A stretch of DNA of 64,000 nucleotides from Pseudomonas sp. RC10 (GTDB taxonomy: Bacteria; Pseudomonadota; Gammaproteobacteria; Pseudomonadales; Pseudomonadaceae). Both the position numbers and the translations under genes were made by a program. Below the pieces are notes generated by a model. It was not told where the DNA came from and did not search any database. It saw nothing but the letters and a program-made list of their open reading frames with translations. Positions within the stretch are counted from its first letter, which is position 1. Each line of letters opens with the position of its first letter. Of the stretch, positions 37,814 to 48,622 are shown piece by piece. The stretch covers positions 5,971,001 to 6,035,000 of the forward strand of contig NZ_CP151650.1 in NCBI RefSeq assembly GCF_038397775.1, read 5' to 3'.

Positions 37814-38230
37814 TCACCGCCCCCAACACCCCTGCACACTGGCATCCCCCGACACCCCCACATTGTCGCGTTTGCCAGTGTTCTCCAGCACAAACCCGCC
37901 ACACTTATCCCCCGCCATCAGCGTCTCGGCCATCGGGGTCGCCACCAATTTGAACCCCTGCTCCGAACGCTCAGCCTCAATCGCATAAAACCCATTTCCC
38001 ACCGACACCTCATGCTCCCGCACCGGAGGGCCTTGGGTGTTGGTGTATTGCCCTGCTCGTGAATAAAACCGTTCCAGCGCATGGGCTTCTTCTATCAACA
38101 AGGCGGCGATTTCGGCGCGACGGGTTTTGCGCAGGTGTTCGGTGTAGGACGGGTAGGCGATGGCGGCTAGTATCGCGATCAGGGCGACGGCGATCAGCAG
38201 TTCGATCAGGGTGAAGCCTCGTTCGGTCAT
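37814..38230 (-). CDS. PilE-type minor pilin, second cluster
   Basis: A 138-residue pilin. The short leader MTERG precedes FTLIELLIAVALIAILAAIAYPSYTEHL, with E+5 and the pilin helix. The globular part ends in a Cys loop (DKCGGFVLENTG...QGCWG). ATG 38230 fits a five-residue leader; an ATG at 38245 would give a ten-residue leader and overlap the upstream gene by four bases. It is the last gene of the leftward set. Its sequence clearly differs from the pilE at 37410 beyond the N-terminal helix. Confidence 0.9.
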   Translation of the reverse strand: MTERGFTLIELLIAVALIAILAAIAYPSYTEHLRKTRRAEIAALLIEEAHALERFYSRAGQYTNTQGPPVREHEVSVGNGFYAIEAERSEQGFKLVATPMAETLMAGDKCGGFVLENTGKRDNVGVSGDASVQGCWGR

Positions 38231-38241
38231 TCGTGCGCCCT

Positions 38242-38730
38242 TCATTGCCGTTGGCGCCACAGGATGCGGCGCTGGTGGGTGTGGACGCTTTCCAGTACGG
38301 TTCGTGAGGTGCCGTGCAAACCGATGGCCGTGACACGGTAGAGTTTTTGGGGTTGATCGGGGGGCGGCATGCCGATGGGGTCTTCGGTTTCGCCGAGATG
38401 CTGGATGCCGAAGAAGCCACCTTGGCTAGCAATCCATCTCACCCCGGATGCCCCCCCTTCACCGGCGGCCAACAGCGTCAATGCTTCCGGGGGTGGTAGA
38501 CAGCCGGCGGGCGTAGGGCATTCGGGCTGCGAGAATCCGGGCGCCAGCACGCTCGCCTCGGCTGTTCGCAACACCGCCTCTGCCGCTTGAAATGAGGCAT
38601 CGCGCAATGCCAGGCCACCTGCGACTTTTTCCTGCAGCGTGGCGTTCTGCATGGACGACGTCCCCAACAATGTCAGCAGGAGCAGGAAGACCAGGCTGAC
38701 GATTAACACCACTCCGCGCTGTGTGTTCAT
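38242..38730 (-). CDS. PilX-type minor pilin, second cluster
   Basis: A 162-residue PilX_N protein. The leader MNTQRG precedes VVLIVSLVFLLLLTLLGTSS, with no Glu at +5 as in other PilX proteins. The conserved QEKVAGGLALRDASFQAAEAVLR follows, divided by a turn. Its downstream part contains a Pro/Cys stretch (PECPTPAGCLPPP) not seen in the first-cluster PilX. It lies ten bases downstream of the PilW-type gene. Confidence 0.88.
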   Translation of the reverse strand: MNTQRGVVLIVSLVFLLLLTLLGTSSMQNATLQEKVAGGLALRDASFQAAEAVLRTAEASVLAPGFSQPECPTPAGCLPPPEALTLLAAGEGGASGVRWIASQGGFFGIQHLGETEDPIGMPPPDQPQKLYRVTAIGLHGTSRTVLESVHTHQRRILWRQRQ

Positions 38731-38740
38731 GGCCCGTTCC

Positions 38741-39442
38741 TTAGCCGAGGCGGTTGCGAATAGCAGCCACCAGATTGAAGGTCTGCTCCTGCGTCCGGTC
38801 AGCGGGATCGAACAGGGTTAACGTCAGGCGCACGCTGCGAATGCGTGCGGGGTCAGGCTGATGGGTATAGCGAGCGATACCCGGCTCACTCACCGAGTCC
38901 GCCACGCCGAACAGCACGCTGAACGCTCGAATGTTGCTCAGCAATGGTTGACCATCAAGGGTCAGCTCGTGGCGCTGTTCGTTGAGTCGATACACATGCC
39001 GCTGAACCGGCAACGCGATTTCCCCTGCCTGAAGCGACGGGCCATGGCCGCGGGACCATGCCGTGGCCGAGGTGAGGCAGTCGGTGTGCACGATCCACTC
39101 ATGCCACGGGCTATCCGCGCCCACGGGAGCGGTCATCACCGTAAGGGATTTCTGCCGGGCGTCCCACTGAACGGGGGCGTTGAAAGCGTTGGAAAACCCG
39201 CCGCCGACACTGGAATCCTGCACGCGACCTAAACAGCCGAACATCCCCGCCAAGCGAATCTCCCGGACCATTTTGGCGAGAACGAAACGGGCGTCTTCCT
39301 GCAGGCTGGCGGACGCGTTCTGACTGAGGTTCGTGCTTTTGGCGGTGGTGAATATTTGCGCCAACGCCAAGGACATCACCAGACTGATCAACAGCGCCAG
39401 CATGATTTCGACCAGCCCAAATCCTTTGGAGTGGGTGATCAT
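38741..39442 (-). CDS. PilW-type minor pilin, second cluster
   Basis: A 233-residue PilW-like minor pilin. The leader MITHSKG precedes FGLVEIMLALLISLVMSLAL with E+5, then LQEDARFVLAKMVREIRLAG, which is the PilW signature. It is shorter than the first-cluster PilW (262 aa). The start overlaps the PilV-type stop by four bases (ATGA). Confidence 0.9.
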   Translation of the reverse strand: MITHSKGFGLVEIMLALLISLVMSLALAQIFTTAKSTNLSQNASASLQEDARFVLAKMVREIRLAGMFGCLGRVQDSSVGGGFSNAFNAPVQWDARQKSLTVMTAPVGADSPWHEWIVHTDCLTSATAWSRGHGPSLQAGEIALPVQRHVYRLNEQRHELTLDGQPLLSNIRAFSVLFGVADSVSEPGIARYTHQPDPARIRSVRLTLTLFDPADRTQEQTFNLVAAIRNRLG

Positions 39443-39894
39443 GGTCCTACGCTCCGAGCGGGTCGGATCAAACTGTCCAGACTCAAGGTGCGTCGCACTG
39501 CGCCTTCGCCTTGGGCTCGCGAATCATTCCAGTCCACCGCGACCCTTAGTCGGGCGCCGGCGTGGACGACAGTTGCCTCGACATCGTCTCCCAGCATGCG
39601 GCGCAACTGATCGGCAAAATCAAACAAATCCTGATCACGGGGGTTATTGAGGTTGCCCGAACCGGGGGCTTGGCTGAGTGAACCCAGACCGTAATCAACA
39701 TCGGAATTGGCGCGGACCCGCTCGAACAGGTCGTTGACGACAAAGCTGGCCTGGCTGCTGCGCATCGCGCTGTCAGTCTGCTTCAGCGCGTTGAGTTGCA
39801 CGATCGCCGCGCCGAGAATACCAATGGACAGCACCAACAGCGCGACCAGCACCTCAATCAACGTCATACCCGTTTGCCTCGAAACGCGACTCAT
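39439..39894 (-). CDS. PilV-type minor pilin, second cluster
   Basis: A 151-residue PilV-like minor pilin. The leader MSRVSRQTG precedes MTLIEVLVALLVLSIGILGA with E+5, and FVVNDLFERVRAN matches the PilV family region after the helix. It is the first gene of the leftward second cluster and is divergent from the fimT-type gene at 40064, with about 170 bases between them that must contain both promoters. Confidence 0.9.
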   Translation of the reverse strand: MSRVSRQTGMTLIEVLVALLVLSIGILGAAIVQLNALKQTDSAMRSSQASFVVNDLFERVRANSDVDYGLGSLSQAPGSGNLNNPRDQDLFDFADQLRRMLGDDVEATVVHAGARLRVAVDWNDSRAQGEGAVRRTLSLDSLIRPARSVGP

Positions 39895-40063
39895 CGAACA
39901 CCCCCATCACTCGTGCGCAGCCACCAGTGAAGCCGATCATTTGAAGGCTGCCCGACGGGTGTGTAACGCCTGTTTGCCGACACAGCAACTGACAATCGAT
40001 GAACTTGCCAGGCATCCGGAATGGGGGTTTTCTAGGGCGCGATGGGGTCAGGGAGAGACGACG

Positions 40064-40567
40064 ATGCGGCAGGCAGGACTGACGTTGATTGAGCTGCTGA
40101 TTGGGCTGGTGTTGATCGGCATCGCGGCGGCGCTGGCCGCTCCCTCGTTTAGCGCCCTGGTGGACTCACAGCGTCGTCACGACACTGCCCAACAGTTGGT
40201 CAGCGGCCTGCGTCTGGCCAGGGTCGAGGCGATTCTACGAAGTCAGCCGGTGATCATGCAGGCGCAGCAACGCTCGTGGGGTGAAGGCTGGCAGGTGTTC
40301 GTGGACACTAACCGTAACCAGCTCCGGGATGACGATGAGGTGATATTGGCCGAACGCAGCGGGCATCGGAACGTAACGGTGGTGGGCAACGGACGGGTGT
40401 CCCGACGCGTAGGATTCGACAGCTCGGGAAGGCTGCTCAACAACGCCAATGGCACACTGGGGGTGTGCCTGAAAGAGACCGCCGCCAGTCACTACCAGAT
40501 CGCGATTGCCGTCACCGGGCGCGTGACGCTCCGCAGCAGCGGGTTCACCACCGAACCCTGCGCTTGA
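40064..40567 (+). CDS. FimT/GspH-type minor pilin, second cluster
   Basis: A 167-residue GspH-like minor pilin. The ATG at 40064 is preceded by GGGAGAG. The leader MRQAG precedes LTLIELLIGLVLIGIAAALA with E+5. The GspH fold is seen in RLARVEAILRSQPVIM and WQVFVDTNRNQLRDDDE. It ends with a Cys (EPCA). Unlike the rest of the second set it reads rightward, and its stop is six bases from the stop of ispH. Confidence 0.9.
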   Translation: MRQAGLTLIELLIGLVLIGIAAALAAPSFSALVDSQRRHDTAQQLVSGLRLARVEAILRSQPVIMQAQQRSWGEGWQVFVDTNRNQLRDDDEVILAERSGHRNVTVVGNGRVSRRVGFDSSGRLLNNANGTLGVCLKETAASHYQIAIAVTGRVTLRSSGFTTEPCA

Positions 40568-40573
40568 CCCGTT

Positions 40574-41521
40574 TTACTGAATCTGTTTGACCCGCAGTTC
40601 CTTGGGCATCGAGAACGTAATGTTTTCTTCGCGCCCCGAGAGTTCATCCGCGCCTACCGCCCCCCAGGCCTGCAACTGCTGAATCACGCCGCGCACCAGC
40701 ACCTCGGGTGCGGACGCCCCGGCCGTAATACCAATGCGCTCAACGCCATCGAACCAGCTGCGTTGCATGTCTTCGGCACCGTCAATCAGGTAAGCCGGGG
40801 TCGCCATGCGCTCGGCCAACTCGCGCAGACGGTTGGAGTTGGAGCTGTTCGGGCTGCCCACCACCAACACCACGTCGCATTCGTCAGCCAGTTGCTTGAC
40901 CGCATCCTGACGGTTTTGCGTGGCGTAACAGATATCGTCTTTGCGCGGACCGCCAATGGCCGGAAAGCGCGCGCGCAGGGCGTCGATCACCCGGCTGGTG
41001 TCATCCATGGACAACGTTGTCTGGGTCACGAATGCCAGTTTCTCCGGGTTGACCACCTGCAGATTGGCAACGTCTTCTTCGTCCTCGACCAGATAAATCG
41101 CCCCACCATTGCTGGCGTCGTATTGGCCCATGGTGCCTTCGACTTCCGGGTGGCCTTCGTGGCCGATCAGGATGCACTCGCGGCCGTCACGGCTGTAACG
41201 AGCGACTTCGATGTGCACCTTGGTCACCAGTGGGCAAGTGGCGTCGAAGACTTTCAAGCCACGGCCCGCCGCTTCGCTGCGCACGGCTTGGGAAACCCCG
41301 TGGGCACTGAAGATGACGATCACGTCGTCCGGCACTTGATCCAGCTCTTCGACGAAGATCGCGCCACGGCTGCGCAGGTCTTCGACGACAAATTTGTTAT
41401 GAACCACTTCATGGCGCACGTAAATCGGCGGGCCAAACACTTCCAGCGCGCGATTGACGATTTCGATCGCACGGTCCACTCCGGCACAGAAGCCACGTGG
41501 GTTGGCGAGTTTGATTTGCAT
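40574..41521 (-). CDS. ispH: 4-hydroxy-3-methylbut-2-enyl diphosphate reductase
   Basis: The last step of the MEP isoprenoid pathway, giving IPP and DMAPP through a 4Fe-4S cluster. Cluster cysteines are in [24 protein letters not shown] and [10 protein letters not shown]. Substrate-binding motifs [10 protein letters not shown] and [10 protein letters not shown] are present. ATG 41521 ([10 protein letters not shown], 315 aa) is chosen over a longer frame. It is the last gene of the leftward ileS-lspA-fkpB-ispH operon, and ispB, another isoprenoid gene, lies further right. Confidence 0.97.
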   Translation of the reverse strand: MQIKLANPRGFCAGVDRAIEIVNRALEVFGPPIYVRHEVVHNKFVVEDLRSRGAIFVEELDQVPDDVIVIFSAHGVSQAVRSEAAGRGLKVFDATCPLVTKVHIEVARYSRDGRECILIGHEGHPEVEGTMGQYDASNGGAIYLVEDEEDVANLQVVNPEKLAFVTQTTLSMDDTSRVIDALRARFPAIGGPRKDDICYATQNRQDAVKQLADECDVVLVVGSPNSSNSNRLRELAERMATPAYLIDGAEDMQRSWFDGVERIGITAGASAPEVLVRGVIQQLQAWGAVGADELSGREENITFSMPKELRVKQIQ

Positions 41522-41603
41522 GATGTGCCTCGTGTCTACGCGCAATGAAACATAAAAACGAAAAGGCCCCGAACGGGGTCGGGGCCGGACGCTCTGGCAA
41601 TGC

Positions 41604-42056
41604 TCAGAGCGCCTTCACCTCAAGGATTTCGACTTCGAACGTCAACGTCTTGCCCGACAACGGATGGTTGAAGTCGACGGTTACCTGATCGTCGTCAAAT
41701 GTCTTCACCACACCCGGCAATTCAGTATTGGCCGCATCATTGAAGATCACCAGCAAACCCTCGGAGAGCTCCATGTTCTGGAACTGCGAGCGCGGCATGA
41801 TCTGCACGTTCTGCGGGTTGGGCTGACCGAAAGCGTTTTCCGGCGGCACTTCGACCTTGCGCTTGTCACCCGCCTTGAAGCCGAAAATCAGCGCCTCGAA
41901 ACCTGGCAGCAGGTTACCGTCGCCGACCTTGAAGGTTGCCGGGGCTTTGTCGAAGGTGCTGTCGACGGTGTTTCCGTCTTCCAGATGCAGAGCGAAATGC
42001 AGCGTAACTTCCGTGTTCTGACCGATGCGTGTTTCTTGAATGGCGTGTTCAGTCAT
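41604..42056 (-). CDS. fkpB: FKBP-type peptidyl-prolyl isomerase (SlpA/FkpB)
   Basis: A 150-residue SlyD-like cytoplasmic prolyl isomerase and chaperone. FKBP residues appear in [37 protein letters not shown] and [13 protein letters not shown], with an inserted flap and a C-terminal [19 protein letters not shown] closing strand. The start overlaps the lspA end by eight bases. The ileS-lspA-fkpB-ispH order is conserved in gamma-proteobacteria. Confidence 0.95.
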   Translation of the reverse strand: MTEHAIQETRIGQNTEVTLHFALHLEDGNTVDSTFDKAPATFKVGDGNLLPGFEALIFGFKAGDKRKVEVPPENAFGQPNPQNVQIMPRSQFQNMELSEGLLVIFNDAANTELPGVVKTFDDDQVTVDFNHPLSGKTLTFEVEILEVKAL

Positions 42057-42564
42057 GAACGGGTTCTCCGGTTTTCTTGCTCTTGAACATGTCCAGAGCA
42101 AGCATGATCGCGCCGACAGTGATCGCGCTGTCAGCAAAGTTGAAGGCCGGGAAGTACCAGCGGGTATCCCAGTGCACCAACACGAAGTCGATGACGTGAC
42201 CGATCGCGATACGGTCATACAGGTTGCCCAGTGCACCACCCAGCACCAATGCCAGCGCAATCGCGAGCCAGGTCTCGTGGCGACCCAACCGCTTCAGCCA
42301 GACCACCAGCACGGCACTGACCACCACCGCGATCAGGGCGAACAGCCAGCGCTGCCAGCCGGAGCTGTCGGCCAGAAAGCTGAACGCCGCGCCGGTGTTG
42401 TAGGCCAGGGTCCAGCTGAAATAGCTGGGGATGACCACGATCTGTTGATAAAGGGTAAGCGCGTTCTCGAAGTAGAACTTGCTGGCCTGGTCAATGACCA
42501 CCACCAACACGCTCAACCACAGCCAGCTCAAGCGGCCCAGACGGCCAGCCGACGCATTAGGCAT
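42049..42564 (-). CDS. lspA: Lipoprotein signal peptidase (signal peptidase II)
   Basis: An inner-membrane aspartic peptidase that removes signal peptides from prolipoproteins such as BamD. It has four membrane helices in 171 residues. The catalytic motifs are [11 protein letters not shown] and AFNFADSAI, each with the essential Asp; the upstream VVIDQASK and [10 protein letters not shown] motifs are also present. It overlaps ileS by eight bases and fkpB by eight bases, so translation is coupled. Confidence 0.97.
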   Translation of the reverse strand: MPNASAGRLGRLSWLWLSVLVVVIDQASKFYFENALTLYQQIVVIPSYFSWTLAYNTGAAFSFLADSSGWQRWLFALIAVVVSAVLVVWLKRLGRHETWLAIALALVLGGALGNLYDRIAIGHVIDFVLVHWDTRWYFPAFNFADSAITVGAIMLALDMFKSKKTGEPVHD

Positions 42565-45388
42565 AGTGACGAACCTCACCCGCGCCGCTGATGTTGTCCA
42601 CACAACGACCGCAGATTTCCGGATGCTCGGCGTGCACGCCAACGTCTTCACGGAAGTGCCAGCAACGGGCGCACTTGGTGTAGCCGGATTTGACCACTTT
42701 GAGCTTCAAGCCCGCGACTTCAGTCACGACGGCATCAGCAGGTGCGCTGGCAAACGGCGCTACGCTGGCCTTGGACGTGATCAGCACGAAGCGCAACTCG
42801 TCGCCCAGTTTGTTCAGGTCTGCTGTCAGGTCATCTTCGGCGTACAGCGTCACTTCGGCCTGAAGGTTGCCACCGATGGCTTTTGCCGCACGCTGGTTCT
42901 CCAGTTCTTTGTTGACGGCTGTCTTGACCGCCATGACCCGCTCCCAGTAGGCGCGGTCCAGCTCGAAGCCTTCCGGCAACTCGCTCAGGCCTTCGTACCA
43001 GGTGTTGAGCATGACCGACTCGTTACGCTCGCCCGGCATGTATTGCCACAGCTCGTCAGCGGTAAACGCCAGGATCGGCGCGATCCAGCGCACCAGCGCT
43101 TCGGAGATGTGGAACAGGGCAGTCTGGCATGAACGACGGGCCTTGCTGTTGGCGCCGGTGGTGTACTGGCGATCCTTGATGATGTCCAGATAGAAACCGC
43201 CCAGCTCCTGCACGCAGAAGTTGTGCACTTTCGAGTAGACATTCCAGAAACGGTATTCGCCGTAATGCTCTTCGAGCTCGCGTTGCAGCAGCAATGCGCG
43301 GTCCACGGCCCAACGGTCCAGCGCGAGCATTTCATCGGCCGGCAGGATGTCAGTGGCCGGGTTGAAACCGCTCAGGTTGGAGAGGAGGAAACGCGCCGTG
43401 TTACGGATACGACGGTACGCGTCAGCGCTGCGTTGCAGGATGGTTTCAGAAACGGCCATCTCGCCCGAGTAGTCGGTGGCCGACACCCACAGACGCATGA
43501 TGTCGGCGCCCAGCGTGTCATTCACTTTCTGCGGCGCGATCACGTTGCCCAGGGATTTGGACATCTTGCGACCGTTCTCGTCCACGGTGAAGCCGTGGGT
43601 CAGCAGCTCGCGATACGGAGCATGGCCATCGATGGCGCTGCCGGTCAGCAGGGACGAATGGAACCAGCCGCGATGCTGGTCGGAACCTTCCAGGTACAGG
43701 TCGGCGCGTGGACCCTGGTCGTGGCCCATCGGATGCGAGCCGCGCAGGACGTGCCAGTGCGTGGTGCCCGAATCGAACCAGACGTCCAGCGTGTCCGAAA
43801 TTTTGTCGTACTGCGGCGCTTCGTCACCCAGCAATTCAGCCGCGTCCATCTTGAACCAGGCTTCGATGCCTTCGTTTTCGACGCGTTTGGCCACTTCTTC
43901 CATCAGTTCGACGGTGCGTGGATGCAGTTCGCCGCTTTCCTTGTTCAGGAAGAACGGGATCGGCACGCCCCAGTTGCGCTGACGAGAAATGCACCAGTCA
44001 GGACGATTGGCGATCATCGAGTGCAGACGAGCCTGCCCCCATGTCGGTACGAACTTGGTCTCTTCGATGGCTTTGACGGCGCGATTACGCAGGGTATCGC
44101 CCGACACAGTCTGCTTGTCCATTCCGACGAACCACTGCGCGGTGGCGCGGTAGATCAGCGGAGTCTTGTGGCGCCAGCAGTGCATGTAGCTGTGGGTGAT
44201 GGTTTCGGTGTGCAGCAGCGCGCCGACTTCCTGAAGCTTTTCGACGACGGCCGGGTTGGCCTTCCAGATGAACTGGCCGCCAAAGAACTCCAGCGACTGC
44301 GCGTACACGCCATTGCTCTGAACCGGGGTCAGGATGTCATCGTTGGTCATGCCGTAACGCTTGCACGTCACGAAGTCGTCTTCGCCGTACGCCGGAGCGG
44401 AGTGGACCACGCCCGTGCCCGCGCCCAGCTCGACGTAGTCAGCCAGGTAAACCGGAGACAGACGGTCATAGAACGGATGACGGAAGTTGATCAGCTCCAG
44501 CGCCGCGCCCGGCGCAGTGGCCAGCACTGTGCCTTCGAGGTTCCAGCGTTTGAGGCTGGCTTCAACCAACTCTTCGGCCAGCACGAGCAGACGCTCGCCG
44601 GTGTCGACCAGCGAGTAAGTGAATTCAGGGTGAACGTTGAGCGCCTGGTTCGCCGGAATGGTCCACGGGGTGGTGGTCCAGATCACGATAGCGGCAGGTT
44701 TGCTCAGGCTCGACAGGCCGAAGGCGGCAGCGAGCTTGTCAGCATCGGCGGCCGGAAAGGCCACGTCGATGGTCGACGACTTTTTGTCCTGGTATTCAAC
44801 TTCCGCTTCAGCCAGCGCCGAACCGCAATCGAAGCACCAGTTCACGGGCTTGAGCCCCTTGAACACGAAACCGTTCTTGACCATTTCAGCCAGCGCACGG
44901 ATTTCTCCGGCTTCGTTGGCGAAGTCCATGGTGCGATAAGGGTTGGCCCAATCGCCCAGCACGCCCAGACGAATGAACTCGGCTTTCTGGCCTTCGATCT
45001 GCTCGGCAGCGTAGGCACGGCACAGTTCGCGGGTCTTGTCTGCGGGCAGGTTCTTGCCGTGGGTGACTTCGACCTTGTGTTCGATCGGCAGGCCGTGGCA
45101 GTCCCAGCCCGGAACGTAAGGCGCGTCAAAGCCCGAGAGCGTCTTCGAACGGACGATCATGTCCTTGAGAATCTTGTTGACCGCATGACCGATGTGAATA
45201 TTGCCGTTGGCATACGGAGGACCGTCGTGCAGTACGAACTTTGGACGATCCTTGCCAATTTCACGCAGCTTCTGGTACAGGCCAATGCTGTCCCAGCGCT
45301 GCAGAGTTTGCGGCTCGCGCTGGGGCAGGCCGGCCTTCATCGGGAAGGCGGTGTCCGGAAGATTAAGCGTGGCTTTGTAATCGGTCAT
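42557..45388 (-). CDS. ileS: Isoleucyl-tRNA synthetase
   Basis: A class I synthetase of 943 residues. The HIGH motif is in [14 protein letters not shown] and KMSKS in [11 protein letters not shown]. The CP1 editing domain includes the [14 protein letters not shown] stretch. The C-terminal zinc ribbon [12 protein letters not shown]...EICGRCV marks the bacterial eukaryote-unlike type. ATG 45388 ([20 protein letters not shown]) is the family start; the longer open frame overlaps ribF. It is 13 bases downstream of ribF. Confidence 0.98.
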   Translation of the reverse strand: MTDYKATLNLPDTAFPMKAGLPQREPQTLQRWDSIGLYQKLREIGKDRPKFVLHDGPPYANGNIHIGHAVNKILKDMIVRSKTLSGFDAPYVPGWDCHGLPIEHKVEVTHGKNLPADKTRELCRAYAAEQIEGQKAEFIRLGVLGDWANPYRTMDFANEAGEIRALAEMVKNGFVFKGLKPVNWCFDCGSALAEAEVEYQDKKSSTIDVAFPAADADKLAAAFGLSSLSKPAAIVIWTTTPWTIPANQALNVHPEFTYSLVDTGERLLVLAEELVEASLKRWNLEGTVLATAPGAALELINFRHPFYDRLSPVYLADYVELGAGTGVVHSAPAYGEDDFVTCKRYGMTNDDILTPVQSNGVYAQSLEFFGGQFIWKANPAVVEKLQEVGALLHTETITHSYMHCWRHKTPLIYRATAQWFVGMDKQTVSGDTLRNRAVKAIEETKFVPTWGQARLHSMIANRPDWCISRQRNWGVPIPFFLNKESGELHPRTVELMEEVAKRVENEGIEAWFKMDAAELLGDEAPQYDKISDTLDVWFDSGTTHWHVLRGSHPMGHDQGPRADLYLEGSDQHRGWFHSSLLTGSAIDGHAPYRELLTHGFTVDENGRKMSKSLGNVIAPQKVNDTLGADIMRLWVSATDYSGEMAVSETILQRSADAYRRIRNTARFLLSNLSGFNPATDILPADEMLALDRWAVDRALLLQRELEEHYGEYRFWNVYSKVHNFCVQELGGFYLDIIKDRQYTTGANSKARRSCQTALFHISEALVRWIAPILAFTADELWQYMPGERNESVMLNTWYEGLSELPEGFELDRAYWERVMAVKTAVNKELENQRAAKAIGGNLQAEVTLYAEDDLTADLNKLGDELRFVLITSKASVAPFASAPADAVVTEVAGLKLKVVKSGYTKCARCWHFREDVGVHAEHPEICGRCVDNISGAGEVRHYA

Positions 45389-45401
45389 TTCAGGCTCTAG
45401 G

Positions 45402-46337
45402 TTAGCGGTTGACCATGCCCCAATGGGCACGGGCGGCAGCGACGTCCGCATTGATCGCCGTCTTAAGCGCCTCAAGCGAGGCGAAACGCTGCTCATCACG
45501 CAGCTTTTGGTGGAAGACCACCGTCAGGCGCCGGCCATAGATATCACCGGCAAAATCCAGAAGATGTATTTCAAGGTGAGGGCGTCCATCCCCCGCCACG
45601 GTTGGCCGCACGCCAATATTGGCAACACCCGGCCAGACCTTGCCGTCGATGTGCGCACTGACCAGGTAAACCCCGGTCAACGGCACGCGGCGGCGTTTGA
45701 GCTGCACGTTGGCAGTGGGCGTACCCAACTGACGCGCCAGCTTCTGGCCATGCAGGACACGGCCGGTGATCTCGAATGGACGACCAAGCAAACGTTCGGC
45801 AAGGGCAAAGTCGCCGACAGCCAGGGCATTACGCACCTTGGTGCTGCTGACGCGTTCGCCTTCGATCTCTACCGTCTGCGCCGCTTCGACCGTGAAGCCT
45901 TTTTCGGCACCGACCTTTTGCAGGAACGCGAAATCGCCTACCCGGTCGCAGCCAAACCGGAAATCGTCACCGACCTCCAGATGCTTGACGTTCAGACCGC
46001 CGATCAACACGGTGTCGACAAACTCGGCAGCGCTCAATTTGCTCAGCCGCTGGTTGAATGGCAGACAAAGCACCAGGTCAACGCCCTCGGCTGCCAGCAG
46101 ATCAAGCTTGTCTCGTAGACGAGCCAGGCGCGCGGGGGCCGTCTCCGGCGCGAAGAACTCACGCGGCTGCGGCTCGAAAATCACGACGCAACTGGGCAGG
46201 CTCAATTCCACGGCGCGCTCGCGCAGTCGCGCCAGGATAGCCTGGTGACCACGATGAACGCCGTCGAAATTGCCAATGGTGGCGACGCAGCCCCGATGCT
46301 GGGGGCGCAAGTTGTGAAGGCCTCGAACCAGCTGCAT
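45402..46337 (-). CDS. ribF: Bifunctional riboflavin kinase / FAD synthetase
   Basis: Makes FMN and FAD from riboflavin. The N-terminal FMN adenylyltransferase domain has [14 protein letters not shown], with the nucleotidyl transferase HxGH-like signature, and SSTKVRNAL. The C-terminal flavokinase domain has [20 protein letters not shown], split by the PTAN motif, and [17 protein letters not shown]. The start ATG 46337 gives 311 aa. The family is often placed beside ileS. Confidence 0.96.
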   Translation of the reverse strand: MQLVRGLHNLRPQHRGCVATIGNFDGVHRGHQAILARLRERAVELSLPSCVVIFEPQPREFFAPETAPARLARLRDKLDLLAAEGVDLVLCLPFNQRLSKLSAAEFVDTVLIGGLNVKHLEVGDDFRFGCDRVGDFAFLQKVGAEKGFTVEAAQTVEIEGERVSSTKVRNALAVGDFALAERLLGRPFEITGRVLHGQKLARQLGTPTANVQLKRRRVPLTGVYLVSAHIDGKVWPGVANIGVRPTVAGDGRPHLEIHLLDFAGDIYGRRLTVVFHQKLRDEQRFASLEALKTAINADVAAARAHWGMVNR

Positions 46338-46455
46338 AACGCGCTTCTTGCTCATAAAGTGGCCGATTATAACCACACACTGCCGTCAACGACAGGCGAC
46401 ACATTCAGCCAAACAGCAACAATCGGCGTTAACCGGCAAAAACCGACGATTGATC

Positions 46456-48000
46456 CTACATGATCGCCTTGCGGGCGAAATCCTTGAGGCGAAAACCCAA
46501 CAGCAGCAACATCCCGAAATAAGCGACGACACCGGCTGCAACCAGCCCGCCCAACCGGATGAAACGTTCGAGCATCTGCCCGTCGGACCACGACGGCATG
46601 ACCTGCATCAGGCCCAGCAGGACCGCAGACATCACGGAAACCGCCACGGCTAGCTTGACCAGAAACACCGGCCAGCCTGGCTGCGGCTGATACAAATCCT
46701 GTTTGCGCAGCTGCCAATAAAGAAGCAGCGCGTTCAGACACGCTCCCATGCTGATCGCCAGCGCCAGTCCCGCATGGGCCAAGTGCACGCCGTAGACGAA
46801 CAAAACGTTGAACGCCTGAGTCACTATGAGGGTGAAGACAGCGATTTTCACCGGCGTGCGAATATTTTGTTGAGCGTAGAAGCCGGGGGCCAGCACTTTG
46901 ATCACGATGATGCCAAGCAGCCCGACGGCGTAACCGATCAGCGCACGCTGAGTCATTGCGGCATCGTGGCCATCGAATTTGCCGTACTGGAACAACGAGA
47001 TGGTCAACGGCTCGGACAGCAGCCCCAGCGCCAGGGTGCAAGGCAGTACCAGCACGAAACACAGGCGCAGGCCCCAGTCCAGAATGCGCGAATACTCTTG
47101 ACGGTCCCGGCTGGCGTACGTCTTGGAAAGAATCGGCAGCAGGATCGTCCCCAACGCCACACCCAACACGCCCGAGGGCAACTCCATCAGGCGGTCGGCG
47201 TAGTACATCCACGAGACCGAACCGGCGGCCAGAAACGACGCGAAAATAGTGTTGATGATCAGGGAAATCTGACTGACCGACACACCCAGCATCGCCGGCA
47301 GCATCTGTTTCATCACGCGCCAGACGCCTGCGTCCTTCAGGTTCAGTCTTGGCAGTACCAGCATGCCGATCTTCTTGAGGTGCGGCAGTTGATACAGCAG
47401 CTGCAGCAAGCCGCCCGCCAGCACGGCCCATCCTAAGGCCATGACCGGCGGATGAAAATACGGGGTCAGGAACAGTGCGAAGAAGATCATCGCCAGGTTA
47501 AGCAGCGTCGGCACGAAGGCCGGAACGGAGAACCGGTTCCAGGTGTTGAGGATGGCCCCCGCCAGCGACGACAGCGAGATCAGCAATATATAAGGAAAGG
47601 TCACCCGCAGCAGATCGGAGGTCAGCTGGAATTTTTCCGGCGTGTCGGCAAAGCCCGGCGCAGTCGCCCAGATCACCCAAGGTGCGAATAGGATGCCCAG
47701 CACCGTTACCAAAGCCAGTGCCAGGGTCAGCAATCCCGTGACATAAGCGACAAATGTGCGGGTCGCCTCCTCTCCCTGCTGACTTTTATATTCCGCAAGG
47801 ATCGGGACGAACGCTTGAGAGAACGCACCCTCGGCGAAAATCCGGCGCAGAAGGTTGGGCAACTTGAAGGCGATGAAGAAGGCATCTGTTGCCATTCCTG
47901 CCCCAAAAGCTCGGGCAATAATGGTGTCGCGGATAAAACCCAGAACCCGCGAAAGCATTGTGATAGAGCTTACGGCGGCGAGTGACTTGAGTAGATTCAT
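46456..48000 (-). CDS. murJ: Lipid II flippase MurJ (MviN)
   Basis: A MOP-superfamily inner-membrane protein that flips the peptidoglycan precursor lipid II. It is 514 residues from ATG 48000 with about 14 membrane helices. Conserved N-terminal features are [19 protein letters not shown], with the essential Arg residues, and [20 protein letters not shown]. The longer open frame (to 48165) lacks sequence typical of the family. It is divergent from rpsT and lies 118 bases upstream of ribF, so it may be co-transcribed with ribF. Confidence 0.97.
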   Translation of the reverse strand: MNLLKSLAAVSSITMLSRVLGFIRDTIIARAFGAGMATDAFFIAFKLPNLLRRIFAEGAFSQAFVPILAEYKSQQGEEATRTFVAYVTGLLTLALALVTVLGILFAPWVIWATAPGFADTPEKFQLTSDLLRVTFPYILLISLSSLAGAILNTWNRFSVPAFVPTLLNLAMIFFALFLTPYFHPPVMALGWAVLAGGLLQLLYQLPHLKKIGMLVLPRLNLKDAGVWRVMKQMLPAMLGVSVSQISLIINTIFASFLAAGSVSWMYYADRLMELPSGVLGVALGTILLPILSKTYASRDRQEYSRILDWGLRLCFVLVLPCTLALGLLSEPLTISLFQYGKFDGHDAAMTQRALIGYAVGLLGIIVIKVLAPGFYAQQNIRTPVKIAVFTLIVTQAFNVLFVYGVHLAHAGLALAISMGACLNALLLYWQLRKQDLYQPQPGWPVFLVKLAVAVSVMSAVLLGLMQVMPSWSDGQMLERFIRLGGLVAAGVVAYFGMLLLLGFRLKDFARKAIM

Positions 48001-48171
48001 CGAAAGGTTGTGCGCCCGACCAAAGGAAGCGCCATAGCGCGTTCCATTTATGCGATACTCCGCGCCGCAAAACAGCACTGAGCCAAAACCCGCGAGTTTA
48101 CAGGTCGCACGCCGGAAAGAAATCACCTCGGCATCACACGGCGACCACTCAGCGGAACGCATCAACTGCCC

Positions 48172-48200
48172 TTGACAAGCATCAAACTCATCGGCATGAT
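48172..48200 (+). promoter_or_regulatory. Sigma-70 promoter of rpsT
   Basis: TTGACA (48172-48177), 17 bases, CATGAT (48195-48200). The -35 is perfect and the -10 matches at four of six positions. It lies 50 bases upstream of the rpsT start in the murJ/rpsT divergent region. Confidence 0.7.
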
Positions 48201-48250
48201 TCGCGGCCTATTTTGTTAGCTATTTCCCAAGTCTTTCGAGGAGCTCGACG

Positions 48251-48526
48251 GTGGCCAACACACCTTCCGCCAAAAAACGTGCAAAACAGGCTGAGAAGCG
48301 TCGCAGCCACAACGCCAGCCTGCGTTCAATGGTTCGTACCTACATCAAGAACGTAGTGAAAGCCATCGACGCCAAAGACGCTGCTAAAGCGCAAGCTGCT
48401 TATGTTCTGGCCGTGCCAGTTATCGACCGTATGGCCGATAAAGGCATCATCCACAAGAACAAAGCTGCTCGCCATAAGAGCCGCCTGAACGGTCACGTCA
48501 AGGCTCTGAACCAAGCTGCAGCCTAA
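48251..48526 (+). CDS. rpsT: 30S ribosomal protein S20
   Basis: A 91-residue basic protein that binds 16S rRNA in the small subunit. The characteristic [20 protein letters not shown] start and the C-terminal [21 protein letters not shown] are present. It starts at GTG, preceded by CGAGGAG. Non-ATG starts are known for rpsT, where S20 represses its own translation; a weak start may serve the same purpose here. It is a single gene between its own promoter and terminator. Confidence 0.98.
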   Translation: MANTPSAKKRAKQAEKRRSHNASLRSMVRTYIKNVVKAIDAKDAAKAQAAYVLAVPVIDRMADKGIIHKNKAARHKSRLNGHVKALNQAAA

Positions 48527-48539
48527 GCGACTGTTTGTT

Positions 48540-48568
48540 AAAAAACCGACCTCAGGGTCGGTTTTTTA
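48540..48568 (+). terminator. Intrinsic terminator of rpsT
   Basis: AAAAAACCGACC pairs with GGGTCGGTTTTTT around TCA, ending in a T-run 13 bases after the rpsT stop. The A-run on the other side means it can also act leftward, but creA ends before reaching it. Confidence 0.9.
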
Positions 48569-48622
48569 TTGCCTGCGATTTGACAGCACGCCCTCTCCAA
48601 AACCACGGTAGGCGCAATCCCC

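Noticed and set aside
42557..45400. Long antisense frame over ileS (43223-45400)
   Set aside because: It mirrors the ileS frame and has no family features; ileS is certain on the minus strand.
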